Of a stretch of 13,560 nucleotides of DNA, positions 6,531 through 13,560 are shown piece after piece. The position numbers and the translations under genes were made by a program. The notes under the pieces were generated by a model that was given only the letters and a program-made list of their open reading frames with translations, was not told the origin of the DNA and did not search any database. Location of the stretch: positions 1-13,560 of the forward strand of contig JAUYGW010000269.1 in the NCBI GenBank assembly GCA_030690245.1, given 5' to 3'. Within the stretch, counting starts at the first letter, position 1; each line of letters opens with the position of its first letter. The stretch is from Gallionella sp. (lineage in GTDB: Bacteria; Pseudomonadota; Gammaproteobacteria; Burkholderiales; Gallionellaceae).

Positions 6531-7628
6531 ATGATCCTCGTAACCGGCAGTGCCGGCTTTATCGGCGCGAACTTCGTCCTGGACTGGCTTGCGCAATACG
6601 ATGAAGCCGTGATCGGCCTGGACAAGCTGACCTACGCGGGCAATCTGGAAAGTCTTGCCTCCCTCAAGGACGATCCGCGCCACATCTTTGTGCACGGCGA
6701 TATCGGCGATGCAGAATTAGTGCCAAAGCTGTTGAAACAATACCGCCCGCGCGCCGTCATCAATTTCGCGGCGGAAAGCCATGTGGACCGTTCCATCCAC
6801 GGGCCGGAAGATTTCATCCAGACCAACATCGTCGGCACCTTTCATTTGCTCGAGGCCGTGCGCGCTTATTGGTACGGTCTGGCGGATGAGGAAAAGACCG
6901 GTTTCCGCTTCCTGCATGTTTCCACCGATGAGGTGTATGGCTCGCTCGCCAAGGGCGATCCCGCTTTCAGCGAGACGCACCGCTACGAGCCGAACAGCCC
7001 GTACTCCGCCAGCAAGGCCGCGAGCGACCATCTGGTGCGCGCATACCATCACACTTACGGTCTGCCGGTACTCACCACCAATTGTTCCAACAACTACGGC
7101 CCGTACCACTTCCCGGAAAAACTCATCCCGCTGATGATCGTCAACGCGCTCGCGGGCAAAGCGCTGCCGGTGTATGGCGACGGGCAGCAAATCCGCGACT
7201 GGCTGTATGTCAAAGATCATTGCAGCGCAATCCGCTGCGTACTGGCAAAAGGCAGACTGGGCGAGGTATACAACATCGGCGGCTGGAACGAAAAAGCCAA
7301 CCTCGACATCGTGCACACCGTCTGCGACCTACTGGACGAACTGCGCCCATTGAAACCGGTAAGAGGCCCACTCCCCACTCACGACTCACCACTTGCCACT
7401 TACCGTTCTTTAATCACCTTTGTCGCCGACCGCCCCGGCCATGACCGCCGTTATGCGATCGACGCGCACAAAATTGAACGCGAACTGGGCTGGAAGCCCG
7501 CCGAGACTTTCGAGACCGGCATCCGCAAAACCGTGCAATGGTATCTGGACAATCAGGGTTGGGTGGACAACGTGCAGTCCGGGAATTACCGGCAATGGGT
7601 GGAAAAGAACTACGCGGGGCGGGATTGA
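6531..7628 (+). CDS. rfbB: dTDP-glucose 4,6-dehydratase
   Basis: RfbB (RmlB) converts dTDP-glucose to dTDP-4-keto-6-deoxyglucose, the second step of dTDP-L-rhamnose synthesis. It is an extended short-chain dehydrogenase with the NAD loop GSAGFIG (residues 6-12), the catalytic STDEVYG (Thr132, Asp133, Glu134), Tyr158 and Lys162 in YSASK, and the family motifs [17 protein letters not shown] and [13 protein letters not shown] chose ATG 6531 because [12 protein letters not shown] is the family start. An in-frame ATG at 6465 would add 22 unrelated residues. Neither has a clear Shine-Dalgarno, and a small GCGCC/GGCGC hairpin (6508-6523) lies just before the start. At 365 residues it is slightly long because of an in-frame 7-base tandem repeat at 7369-7403. 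Its stop shares one base with the rfbD start. I found no convincing promoter upstream. Confidence 0.96.
   Translation: MILVTGSAGFIGANFVLDWLAQYDEAVIGLDKLTYAGNLESLASLKDDPRHIFVHGDIGDAELVPKLLKQYRPRAVINFAAESHVDRSIHGPEDFIQTNIVGTFHLLEAVRAYWYGLADEEKTGFRFLHVSTDEVYGSLAKGDPAFSETHRYEPNSPYSASKAASDHLVRAYHHTYGLPVLTTNCSNNYGPYHFPEKLIPLMIVNALAGKALPVYGDGQQIRDWLYVKDHCSAIRCVLAKGRLGEVYNIGGWNEKANLDIVHTVCDLLDELRPLKPVRGPLPTHDSPLATYRSLITFVADRPGHDRRYAIDAHKIERELGWKPAETFETGIRKTVQWYLDNQGWVDNVQSGNYRQWVEKNYAGRD
7369..7403 (+). repeat. Five-unit 7-base tandem repeat inside rfbB
   Basis: Five consecutive units read CACTCCC, CACTCAC, GACTCAC, CACTTGC and CACTTAC. They encode about residues 280-291 ([12 protein letters not shown]), between the conserved CDLLDELRP segment and [11 protein letters not shown]. 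From memory, homologues have a shorter loop here. Because 35 bases is not a multiple of three, the frame is kept only together with neighbouring changes. The site is expected to be a surface loop away from the catalytic residues. Confidence 0.7.
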
Positions 7629-8530
7629 TGAAAATCCTCCTGTTCGGCAAAAACGGCCAGGTCGGATGGGAGTTGCAACGCAGCCTTGCGCCGCTGGGCG
7701 AACTGATCGCGCTGGATGCCGACAGCCGGGAGATGTGCGGCGATTTCACCGATCTGGATGGCCTCGTCCGGACGATCCGTGCAGTATCTCCGGACGTGAT
7801 CGTCAATGCCGCCGCCCATACGGCGGTGGACAAGGCCGAGAGCGAGCCGGAACTTGTGCGTACCATCAACGCGCTGGCGCCCGCAGCGCTGGCGCAGGAA
7901 GCCAAACGTTGCAACGCCTGGCTGATCCATTACTCCACCGACTATGTATTCGACGGCAGCGGCGATCAGCCGTGGCGGGAAACAGACAGCACCGCGCCGC
8001 TCAGCGTCTATGGCGCAACCAAGCTCGAAGGCGAGCGGCTCATCCAGCAAGCGGCTTGCCGGTACCTGATTTTCCGCACCAGCTGGGTTTATGGCGCGCG
8101 CGGCGGCAACTTCGCCAAGACCATGCTGCGGCTGGCGCAGGAGCGCGATAAACTCACCGTTATCAACGACCAGATCGGCGCACCCACCGGTGCGGATCTG
8201 CTGGCCGACGTTACCGCCCACGCCATTCGCACCGCATGGCAGCACCCGGAAATGTCCGGCCTGTACCACCTGGTTGCCACCGGCGAAACCTCGTGGCACG
8301 GCTATGCCAGCTTCGTTCTCGACTATGCGCGGCGCGCAGGCCTCGCGCTCAAGGTCGCGCCCGAAGCCATCCAACCCGTTCCGACCAGCGCCTTTCCCAC
8401 GCCGGCCAAGCGCCCGCTTAACTCGCGCATGGATACTGCGAAGCTGCAAAGCGCCTTTGGCTTGACCTTGCCCATGTGGCAGAATGGCGTGGCGCGTATG
8501 CTCACTGAAATTCTGGACAAACAACTATGA
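7628..8530 (+). CDS. rfbD: dTDP-4-dehydrorhamnose reductase
   Basis: RfbD (RmlD) performs the last step, reducing dTDP-4-keto-L-rhamnose to dTDP-L-rhamnose with NAD(P)H. The 300-residue protein opens with [17 protein letters not shown] (nucleotide-binding loop). It has [12 protein letters not shown], the STDYVFDG motif, the catalytic Tyr128 and Lys132 in YGATK, and [17 protein letters not shown]. These positions agree with the well-studied Salmonella enzyme. ATG 7628 overlaps the rfbB stop by one base (TGATG) and the stop overlaps rfbA by four (ATGA), so it is translated as part of one operon. Confidence 0.96.
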   Translation: MKILLFGKNGQVGWELQRSLAPLGELIALDADSREMCGDFTDLDGLVRTIRAVSPDVIVNAAAHTAVDKAESEPELVRTINALAPAALAQEAKRCNAWLIHYSTDYVFDGSGDQPWRETDSTAPLSVYGATKLEGERLIQQAACRYLIFRTSWVYGARGGNFAKTMLRLAQERDKLTVINDQIGAPTGADLLADVTAHAIRTAWQHPEMSGLYHLVATGETSWHGYASFVLDYARRAGLALKVAPEAIQPVPTSAFPTPAKRPLNSRMDTAKLQSAFGLTLPMWQNGVARMLTEILDKQL

Positions 8531-9417
8531 CCCAACGCAAAGGTATTATTTTGGCCGGCGGCTCCGGCACGCGACTGCATCCCGTCACCTTGGCAGTGTC
8601 CAAACAGCTTCTGCCGATCTATGACAAGCCGATGATCTACTACCCGCTGTCCACCCTGATGCTGGCGGGGATACGCGATATTCTGATCATCTCCACACCG
8701 CAAGACACCCCGCGTTTCGAACAATTGCTGGGCGACGGCAGTGCTTGGGGGCTGAATCTGCGCTATGCCGTGCAACCCTCGCCGGACGGCCTGGCACAAG
8801 CGTTCATCATCGGACGAGAGTTTATCGGCAGCTACCCTTCCGCACTGGTGCTGGGCGACAATATTTTTTACGGGCACTCTTTTCACAATCAGCTGAACAC
8901 AGCAGCACAGCGCAATGAGGGAGCTTCGGTATTTGCCTACCATGTGCGTGACCCAAAACGCTATGGGGTGGTGGAGTTTGATGCAGGCGGGCGCGCTGTC
9001 TCGCTGGAAGAGAAGCCATTGCAACCCAAGTCCAGTTATGCCGTTACCGGCCTGTATTTTTACGATAACGAAGTGGTGGATATTGCCGCCGATCTCAAAC
9101 CTTCCGCGCGCGGCGAACTGGAAATCACCGATGTCAACCGCATCTACCTGGAGCGCGGCAAGTTATCCGTTGAAATAATGGGGCGTGGCTACGCATGGCT
9201 GGATACCGGCACGCATGAATCGCTGCTCGAAGCGAGCCAATTCATCCAGACCATCGAACATCGCCAGGGATTGAAGATCGCCTGCCCGGAAGAAATCGCC
9301 TATCGCCAGGAGTTTATTGATGCCGCGCAGTTGGAAAGGCTCGCCGCCCCCTTGCTGAAGAGCGGCTATGGCGACTACCTGATGCAGGTGCTCAATGAAA
9401 AGAGTTTTGCCGGATGA
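8527..9417 (+). CDS. rfbA: Glucose-1-phosphate thymidylyltransferase
   Basis: RfbA (RmlA) condenses dTTP and glucose-1-phosphate to dTDP-glucose, the entry and feedback-regulated step of the rhamnose pathway. The 296-residue protein has the nucleotidyltransferase signature [12 protein letters not shown] (residues 6-17), [29 protein letters not shown], the ligand motif EEKP, and [19 protein letters not shown]. The start ATG overlaps the rfbD stop (ATGA) and its own stop overlaps rfbC in the same way. Length and motifs are those of the short, tetrameric RmlA type. Confidence 0.97.
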   Translation: MTQRKGIILAGGSGTRLHPVTLAVSKQLLPIYDKPMIYYPLSTLMLAGIRDILIISTPQDTPRFEQLLGDGSAWGLNLRYAVQPSPDGLAQAFIIGREFIGSYPSALVLGDNIFYGHSFHNQLNTAAQRNEGASVFAYHVRDPKRYGVVEFDAGGRAVSLEEKPLQPKSSYAVTGLYFYDNEVVDIAADLKPSARGELEITDVNRIYLERGKLSVEIMGRGYAWLDTGTHESLLEASQFIQTIEHRQGLKIACPEEIAYRQEFIDAAQLERLAAPLLKSGYGDYLMQVLNEKSFAG

Positions 9418-9956
9418 AAGCGACCCGAACCGACATCCCCGACTTGCTGATTATCGAGCCAAAAGTATTCAGCGACGACCGCGGTTTCTTTTTTGAAAGC
9501 TACAACCGGTGCAAATTCGCCGAACTGACCGGGCGCGACGTGGATTTCGTCCAGGACAACCATTCGCGCTCGGCCAAAAACGTGTTGCGCGGCCTGCACT
9601 ACCAGATGCAGCACCCGCAGGCGAAGCTGGTGCGCGTCGTGCAAGGCGCAGTACTCGATGTCGTGGTGGACATCCGCCGCGACTCGCCGAGTTTCGGGCG
9701 GCATGTCGCAGTGGAATTGTCCACCGAAAACAAACGCATGCTGTGGATACCGGAAGGTTTTGCACATGGTTTTACCGTGCTTTCGGACACGGCGGAGTTT
9801 CTCTACAAGACCACCGATTACTGGTATCCGGAACATGAACGCTGCCTCCGCTGGGATGACCCGGTTTTGGCGATTGATTGGCGGCTTCAGGCTGCTCCCG
9901 CCCTTTCCGGTAAAGACGCGCAGGGCAAGGCGCTTGCCGAAGCTGAGCTGTTTTAG
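9414..9956 (+). CDS. rfbC: dTDP-4-dehydrorhamnose 3,5-epimerase
   Basis: RfbC (RmlC) epimerises C3 and C5 of dTDP-4-keto-6-deoxyglucose, the step between RfbB and RfbD. This 180-residue cupin protein has [12 protein letters not shown], the substrate motif [18 protein letters not shown] with catalytic His62, IPEGFAHGF, and [10 protein letters not shown], where the acid/base Tyr region lies. The C-terminal [10 protein letters not shown] motif is also present. It overlaps rfbA by ATGA and closes the operon. The REP-like palindrome at 10004-10049 follows, and I see no classical T-run terminator. Confidence 0.96.
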   Translation: MKATRTDIPDLLIIEPKVFSDDRGFFFESYNRCKFAELTGRDVDFVQDNHSRSAKNVLRGLHYQMQHPQAKLVRVVQGAVLDVVVDIRRDSPSFGRHVAVELSTENKRMLWIPEGFAHGFTVLSDTAEFLYKTTDYWYPEHERCLRWDDPVLAIDWRLQAAPALSGKDAQGKALAEAELF

Positions 9957-10003
9957 CATCTCTATTGAATTTTCCATAATTGAGGACATAACCTCCGTAT
10001 CTT

Positions 10004-10049
10004 GTAGGTCGGGTTTTAACCCGACATGTCGGGCTGAAGCCCGACCTAC
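10004..10049. repeat. REP-like palindrome, GTAGGTCGGG type, rfbC-rpoH gap
   Basis: A 46-base imperfect palindrome is centred on ACATGT. The left half opens GTAGGTCGGGTTTTAACCCG and the right half, read on the other strand, opens GTAGGTCGGGCTTCAGCCCG. Compensating changes keep both inner hairpins paired. It has the same opening as the doublet at 11689-11785. Confidence 0.85.
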
Positions 10050-10115
10050 GGTTAACTACAAGTTGTCACGAATTATGAAAATCTCAATAGTTATTTCCCA
10101 AGACCATTTTTCCTC

Positions 10116-10142
10116 TTGGCACTCTTAAGTCATGAGTGCTAA
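10116..10142. promoter_or_regulatory. CIRCE operator (HrcA-binding site) upstream of rpoH
   Basis: The sequence TTGGCACTC-N9-GAGTGCTAA differs from the CIRCE consensus TTAGCACTC-N9-GAGTGCTAA at only one base (third position of the left arm) and has the exact 9-base spacer. HrcA is a repressor that binds CIRCE and loses activity on heat shock when GroEL is busy. No hrcA gene is in this window, so the link to HrcA is an inference from the site. Confidence 0.9.
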
Positions 10143-10145
10143 TAT
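10116..10145 (+). promoter_or_regulatory. Predicted sigma70-type promoter of rpoH, overlapping CIRCE
   Basis: TTGGCA (10116-10121) and TAATAT (10140-10145) are 18 bases apart and lie on the two CIRCE arms, so HrcA binding would block polymerase directly. Transcription would begin near 10152, leaving a leader of only about 15 bases that just includes the ribosome-binding site. A weaker upstream candidate (-35 TTGTCA at 10063) has no good -10. Confidence 0.6.
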
Positions 10146-10167
10146 TAAAAGATAAGGAGGAAACATC

Positions 10168-11022
<855 letters not shown>

Positions 11023-11040
11023 CCACTAATCCGCGAAACA

Positions 11041-11072
11041 ATAAAGCCGCGGATGTCTGCGGCTTTATTTTT
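11041..11072 (+). terminator. Rho-independent terminator after rpoH
   Basis: The stem ATAAAGCCGC / GCGGCTTTAT with an 8-base loop (11041-11068) continues into T residues (TTTT). It lies 18 bases after the rpoH stop. The stem is nearly symmetrical and could also help to stop the convergent sspB transcript, although the T-run on that side is poor. Confidence 0.85.
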
Positions 11073-11112
11073 GACTGCGCCCAAAACTGGTTTGCTGAAA
11101 AAGCATTCCTCG

Positions 11113-11167
11113 CGAAGAACACGGAGATTTTTCATGTTTTCTCCGCGCTCTTCGTGTCCTTCGTGGT
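11113..11167. repeat. 9-base-periodic inverted repeat (CACGAAG type)
   Basis: CGAAGAACACGGAGA (from 11113) pairs imperfectly with the other strand of 11137-11154 (CGAAGAGCGCGGAGA), making a hairpin. On the - strand the word CACGAAG recurs every 9 bases (CACGAAG-GA-CACGAAG-AG, then CGCGGAG). It resembles the CACGGAT elements in design but differs in period and word. It sits between the convergent rpoH and sspB genes. Confidence 0.6.
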
Positions 11168-11186
11168 TCAGCTGCCGTTTTAAGGC

Positions 11187-11582
11187 TTACTTCACTATCT
11201 TCAAATGCGGTTTCGGTTTGGGCTTGGGCATGTCATCGCCGCCCGTTGCACCCGGCGGCGGTTGTTGCGAATCGCTGCCCTGAAATACCAAACCCTGACC
11301 GTTTTCCTTGGCAAAGATGCCAATGACTGCTACCACAGGCACCATGAGATCGAAAGGGGTTCCGCCAAAACGCCCGTTGCAGGTGATCCACTCATTGCCC
11401 ATTTCCAGGTTGCGCACCGCACCCGCACTGAGATTCAGCACAATCTCGCCATCCTTGACGAAAGCCTGCGGCACCTCGGTGTGCTCGTCGACACGAACCG
11501 CCAGATAGGGGGTCAAACCGCTATCCACGCACCATTCGTAAATCGCACGGATCAGGTACGGGCGCGTGGACAAATCACTCAT
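11187..11582 (-). CDS. sspB: ClpXP protease specificity-enhancing factor SspB
   Basis: SspB binds ssrA-tagged and some other substrates and delivers them to the ClpXP protease. The 131-residue protein has the substrate-binding domain (STRPYLIRAIYEWCVDSGLT, DGEIVLNLSAGAVRNLEMGN, NGRFGG, VPVVAVIGIFAKENGQG). A Pro/Gly/Lys-rich flexible tail ends in LKIVK, the equivalent of the ClpX-docking LRVVK of E. coli. The tail is shorter than in E. coli (165 residues in all). I chose the ATG at 11582 because MSDLSTRPYL is the family start. The in-frame extension to 11642 has no resemblance to the family. The usual partner sspA lies upstream on the same strand, but 251 bases with a REP doublet separate them. 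Confidence 0.94.
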   Translation of the reverse strand: MSDLSTRPYLIRAIYEWCVDSGLTPYLAVRVDEHTEVPQAFVKDGEIVLNLSAGAVRNLEMGNEWITCNGRFGGTPFDLMVPVVAVIGIFAKENGQGLVFQGSDSQQPPPGATGGDDMPKPKPKPHLKIVK

Positions 11583-11688
11583 TCCAACCCCATTTCGAAG
11601 GTCAAAAAAGGCGGCGACGAGCGAACGACGCAGATAGTGCAACTAGTGTCTAATTGCATTATTGATATACCCTTCTTAAACGAACATC

Positions 11689-11785
11689 TGTAGGTCGGGT
11701 TAGCGGCTTTATCGCGTAACCCGACGTGAGCTGGCACAAAGCGTCGGGTTACGGCGCAAAAAAACCGCGCCTAACCCGACCTACA
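11689..11785. repeat. REP-like doublet, GTAGGTCGGGTTAG type, between sspA and sspB
   Basis: Perfect 15-base inverted ends (TGTAGGTCGGGTTAG at 11689-11703; its complement at 11771-11785) enclose a second inverted pair, CGTAACCCGACG (about 11715-11726) and CGTCGGGTTACG (about 11742-11753). This two-level arrangement resembles BIME-like REP doublets. It lies within the sspA-sspB intergenic stretch of 251 bases, in which I see no gene or convincing promoter. Confidence 0.85.
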
Positions 11786-11833
11786 TACTTTTCGACGAAG
11801 TATCACCAAGCGCAGTAGTTGTGTAGAGGTTTT

Positions 11834-12430
11834 TCACTTGCGCATCGCCCTTTCGGAAGGCGTCAGCGCATCGATAAAACCCTGGCGCGAAAACAGCCGC
11901 TCGGCGTATTTCATCAGCGGGGCGGCATCCTTGCCCATCTGAATGCCATAGTACTCAAGCCGCCACAGCAACGGCGCGATCGCCACATCCAGCATGGAGA
12001 ATTCGTCGCCCAGCAAAAACTTTTGCCTGGTCAATATCTGCGCAAGCTGAGTCAGGTTGTCGCGAATCACGGCGCGTGCCTTGTCGGCGGTTTTTCCGCC
12101 CTGCTCTATGGCGCCCACATGGCTGTAAAGCTCCTGCTCGAAGCGATGCAGGAACAAGCGGGCACGACCGCGCATGACGGGGTCCGGCGGCATCAGTTGC
12201 GGATGGGGGAAGCGTTCATCGATATATTCGTTGATAATGTTGGCTTCATACAGAACCAGGTCGCGCTCGACCAGGACCGGCACTTTGTTGTACGGGTTGA
12301 TCACCGCGATATCTTCGGCGCGGCTCATCAGATCCACGTCGATTACCTCAAAATCCATCCCCTTTTCGTACAGCACGATCCGGCAACGGTGGGAATATGG
12401 GCACGTGGTGCCCGAATAAAGTCGCATCAT
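11834..12430 (-). CDS. sspA: Stringent starvation protein A (GST-fold, RNA polymerase-associated)
   Basis: SspA binds RNA polymerase and, in enterobacteria, changes transcription in starvation and acid stress. The 198-residue protein has a thioredoxin-like N-terminal GST domain (MRLYSGTTCPYSHRCRIVL; INPYNKVPVLVERDLVLYEA; IINEYIDERFPHPQLMP, a hallmark of SspA). An all-helical C-terminal domain follows, with GDEFSMLDVAIAPLLWRLEY. A CPYS motif (Cys10) sits where glutaredoxin-like GSTs have their thiol, while E. coli SspA has no cysteine there. Two adjacent ATG codons (12430 and 12427) are possible starts. No clear Shine-Dalgarno is seen, and a weak promoter-like pair (TTGATT 12460-12465, TAGATT 12437-12442 on the - strand, 17 apart) would give an almost leaderless message. 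The betaproteobacterial neighbours petABC are not upstream here. Confidence 0.93.
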   Translation of the reverse strand: MMRLYSGTTCPYSHRCRIVLYEKGMDFEVIDVDLMSRAEDIAVINPYNKVPVLVERDLVLYEANIINEYIDERFPHPQLMPPDPVMRGRARLFLHRFEQELYSHVGAIEQGGKTADKARAVIRDNLTQLAQILTRQKFLLGDEFSMLDVAIAPLLWRLEYYGIQMGKDAAPLMKYAERLFSRQGFIDALTPSERAMRK

Positions 12431-12734
12431 AAGAACAATCTACAATCAAAAAAACCTGCAATCAAAAAACCACAAAAGCCGGAACCGCAAGCCCCGCCAT
12501 AATGGCACTTAACAAAACAGCCGTGAAACTACCACAATCGAACCCCAAAATTCAACCGCTTGGTGAATATCTTTCCAAACTTATGACTTTAGTGTATGAA
12601 TCGACAGGGGAAATTTCTCCAGAAAGCCAAGTGCGATAAAACCGGGGTTGTGGCGCACAGTTTGGCAAGTTCACCCACGGACACCAAATTATTGGCCAAG
12701 TCAGCGATTGCACGTCAAGTGGGCATCATCAATG
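12431..12734. other. AT-richer intergenic stretch without a clear gene
   Basis: Between the divergent sspA and pcm-like genes there are about 390 bases without an established gene (12431-12819). The stretch 12431-12734 is visibly poorer in G and C than its surroundings, with A-rich runs (AATCAAAAAAAC, then AATCAAAAAACC) near sspA. I see no repeat of the families found elsewhere and no tRNA-like fold. One short open frame (12502-12639) is described separately. The right end holds the pcm-like promoter. Confidence 0.6.
12502..12639 (+). CDS. Possible small protein of 45 residues, unrecognised
   Basis: An ATG-initiated frame reads MALNKTAVKLPQSNPKIQPL and continues GEYLSKLMTLVYESTGEISP before ESQVR and a stop. 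The composition is protein-like (mixed polar and hydrophobic, a possible short helix around EYLSKLMTLVYE) but there is no Shine-Dalgarno sequence before the ATG. It matches nothing I recognise. It could be a real small protein, the remains of a decayed gene, or chance. Confidence 0.2.
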   Translation: MALNKTAVKLPQSNPKIQPLGEYLSKLMTLVYESTGEISPESQVR

Positions 12735-12763
12735 TTGAGCCCGCAGGGTGGTGTTGCTATACT
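12735..12763 (+). promoter_or_regulatory. Predicted sigma70-type promoter of the Pcm-like methyltransferase gene
   Basis: TTGAGC (12735-12740) and TATACT (12758-12763) have a 17-base spacer. The start would fall near 12770, giving a leader of about 50 bases that contains the CAGGAGG ribosome-binding site. Confidence 0.6.
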
Positions 12764-12819
12764 GGCCAAAAACCCGTTTAAGTGGGAACACTAATCGCGC
12801 GATCATTCAGGAGGTTGAG

Positions 12820-13476
12820 ATGCAGAACATGGAACAGGCACGATTTAACATGATTGAACAACAAATTCGTCCGTGCGAAGTGCTGGAAGGGCGAATTCTG
12901 GAGTTACTCAAGCATGTCCGCCGCGAACATTTTGTGCCGGCGGAGAAGAGGGGATTGGCATTTGCCGACATGGAGATCCCGCTGGGTTATGGAGCCGCCA
13001 TGTGGCAGCCCAAACTGGAAGCGCGCACCGTTCAGGAGCTGCATCTCACCCGCAATGACCGGGTATTGGAAGTAGGAACCGGCAGCGGCTATTTGACCGC
13101 ACTGCTGTCCGCGCTGGCAGGGCATGTAACCTCGGTCGAAATCGTGCCGGAACTGAGCGCTATGGCCAGGCAAAATCTGGCCGCTTACCACCGCGACAAC
13201 ATCACTTTGAAAATTGGCGATGCGGCGCATGGCTGGGACAACGGCACGAGCTATGATGCCATCGTGCTGACCGGCTCAACGCCGGCATTGCCGGCAGCTT
13301 TCCAGAACAGCCTGAACGTTGGCGGACGGTTGTTCGCCATCGTGGGAGATGCGCCGGTGATGGAAGCAAAGCTGATTACCCGCGTCGCACCCGACACGTT
13401 CGAGACAGTCAATATCATGGAAACCAGTGTCGCACCGTTGCGGAATGCCGAACAACCCAAACGATTTGTGTTCTGA
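12820..13476 (+). CDS. Protein-L-isoaspartate O-methyltransferase-like protein
   Basis: It is a class I SAM-dependent methyltransferase of the Pcm family, which in its classical form repairs isoaspartyl residues in aged proteins. The 218-residue protein has an N-terminal ARFNMIEQQIRPCEVL segment, HVRREHFVPAEKR, the SAM loop VLEVGTGSGYLTALLS, SVEIVPELSAMARQNL and a GGRLFAIVGD strand. The classical substrate loop GQTISQP is replaced by GYGAAMWQP (residues 56-64), and TAAPEEIP by TGSTPALP, so repair activity is doubtful. ATG 12820 follows CAGGAGG with a 5-base spacer. An ATG at 12829 is the alternative. An in-frame GTG at 12748 lies upstream of the predicted transcription start. In betaproteobacteria such genes often precede tolC, which would lie beyond the window. 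Confidence 0.88.
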   Translation: MQNMEQARFNMIEQQIRPCEVLEGRILELLKHVRREHFVPAEKRGLAFADMEIPLGYGAAMWQPKLEARTVQELHLTRNDRVLEVGTGSGYLTALLSALAGHVTSVEIVPELSAMARQNLAAYHRDNITLKIGDAAHGWDNGTSYDAIVLTGSTPALPAAFQNSLNVGGRLFAIVGDAPVMEAKLITRVAPDTFETVNIMETSVAPLRNAEQPKRFVF

Positions 13477-13510
13477 GTTTTTAACGTGAAACGTAGGGCA
13501 TTCACCATTT

Positions 13511-13560
13511 TGTAGGAGCGGGCCATGCCCGCGACCGCTTGTGGTCGCGGGCATGGCCCG
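13511..13560. repeat. REP-like palindrome, TGTAGGAGCGGGC type, cut by window end
   Basis: After TGTAGGAG, a perfect 18-base stem (13519-13536 with 13543-13560) encloses the loop GCTTGT. The right arm reaches the last base of the window, and the sequence probably continues with the complement of TGTAGGAG. It begins 34 bases after the stop of the methyltransferase gene. Confidence 0.88.

Noticed and set aside
7610..8524. Long open frame (about 304 codons) on the - strand opposite rfbD
   Set aside because: rfbD has every family motif on the + strand and tight operon overlaps. The antisense frame is a by-product of GC-rich codon usage and its translation resembles no family.
10117..10140. Sigma54 promoter before rpoH (TGGCAC looks like a -24 element)
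   Set aside because: The -12 TTGC element is missing at the required distance, and the TGGCAC belongs to the CIRCE left arm.
11583..11642. N-terminal extension of SspB by 20 residues
   Set aside because: The family start is MSDLSTRPYL, and the extension is not similar to any SspB.

Overview
The window carries a dense, high-GC set of housekeeping genes from a betaproteobacterium. The nadD-rsfS-rlmH-maf-rng order, the sspA/sspB pair, a methyltransferase of the betaproteobacterial Pcm-like type and the style of the proteins point to this class. A relative of Nitrosomonadales/Gallionellaceae is my best guess, but this rests on gene order and protein style, not on a search.

Left part (2-5510, + strand): the 3' end of aceF (pyruvate dehydrogenase E2), then nadD-rsfS (overlapping by 7 bases), rlmH, maf and rng. 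These serve NAD synthesis, ribosome silencing, 23S rRNA methylation, nucleotide-pool cleaning and RNA processing. Every non-overlapping junction here holds an inverted-repeat element. Three of them (1323-1458, 2513-2648, 3139-3271) share ends made of a 10-base-periodic word (CACGGATnnn), have nearly equal length (133-136 bp) and have unrelated centres. A fourth (3938-3999) belongs to a different, REP-like class.

Middle (5521-9956, + strand): a secreted beta-class carbonic anhydrase with its own sigma70-type promoter and terminator, then a tightly overlapping rfbB-rfbD-rfbA-rfbC operon for dTDP-L-rhamnose synthesis, which feeds surface polysaccharide.

Right part (9957-13560): rpoH (heat-shock sigma factor) behind a near-perfect CIRCE operator that coincides with its likely promoter, which implies HrcA control of sigma32. 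Convergent with it are sspB and sspA on the - strand (ClpXP adaptor and RNA polymerase-associated stringent starvation protein), separated by a REP doublet. A poorly coding, AT-richer gap of about 390 bases follows, then a Pcm-like methyltransferase with an altered substrate loop, and a REP-like palindrome at the window end.

The most notable theme is repeats entering genes. A palindromic repeat lies in frame in the aceF linker, a five-unit 7-base repeat lies in frame in rfbB, and one inverted-repeat element abuts the nadD start codon. I see no tRNA, rRNA, CRISPR array, transposase or obvious new multi-gene system.
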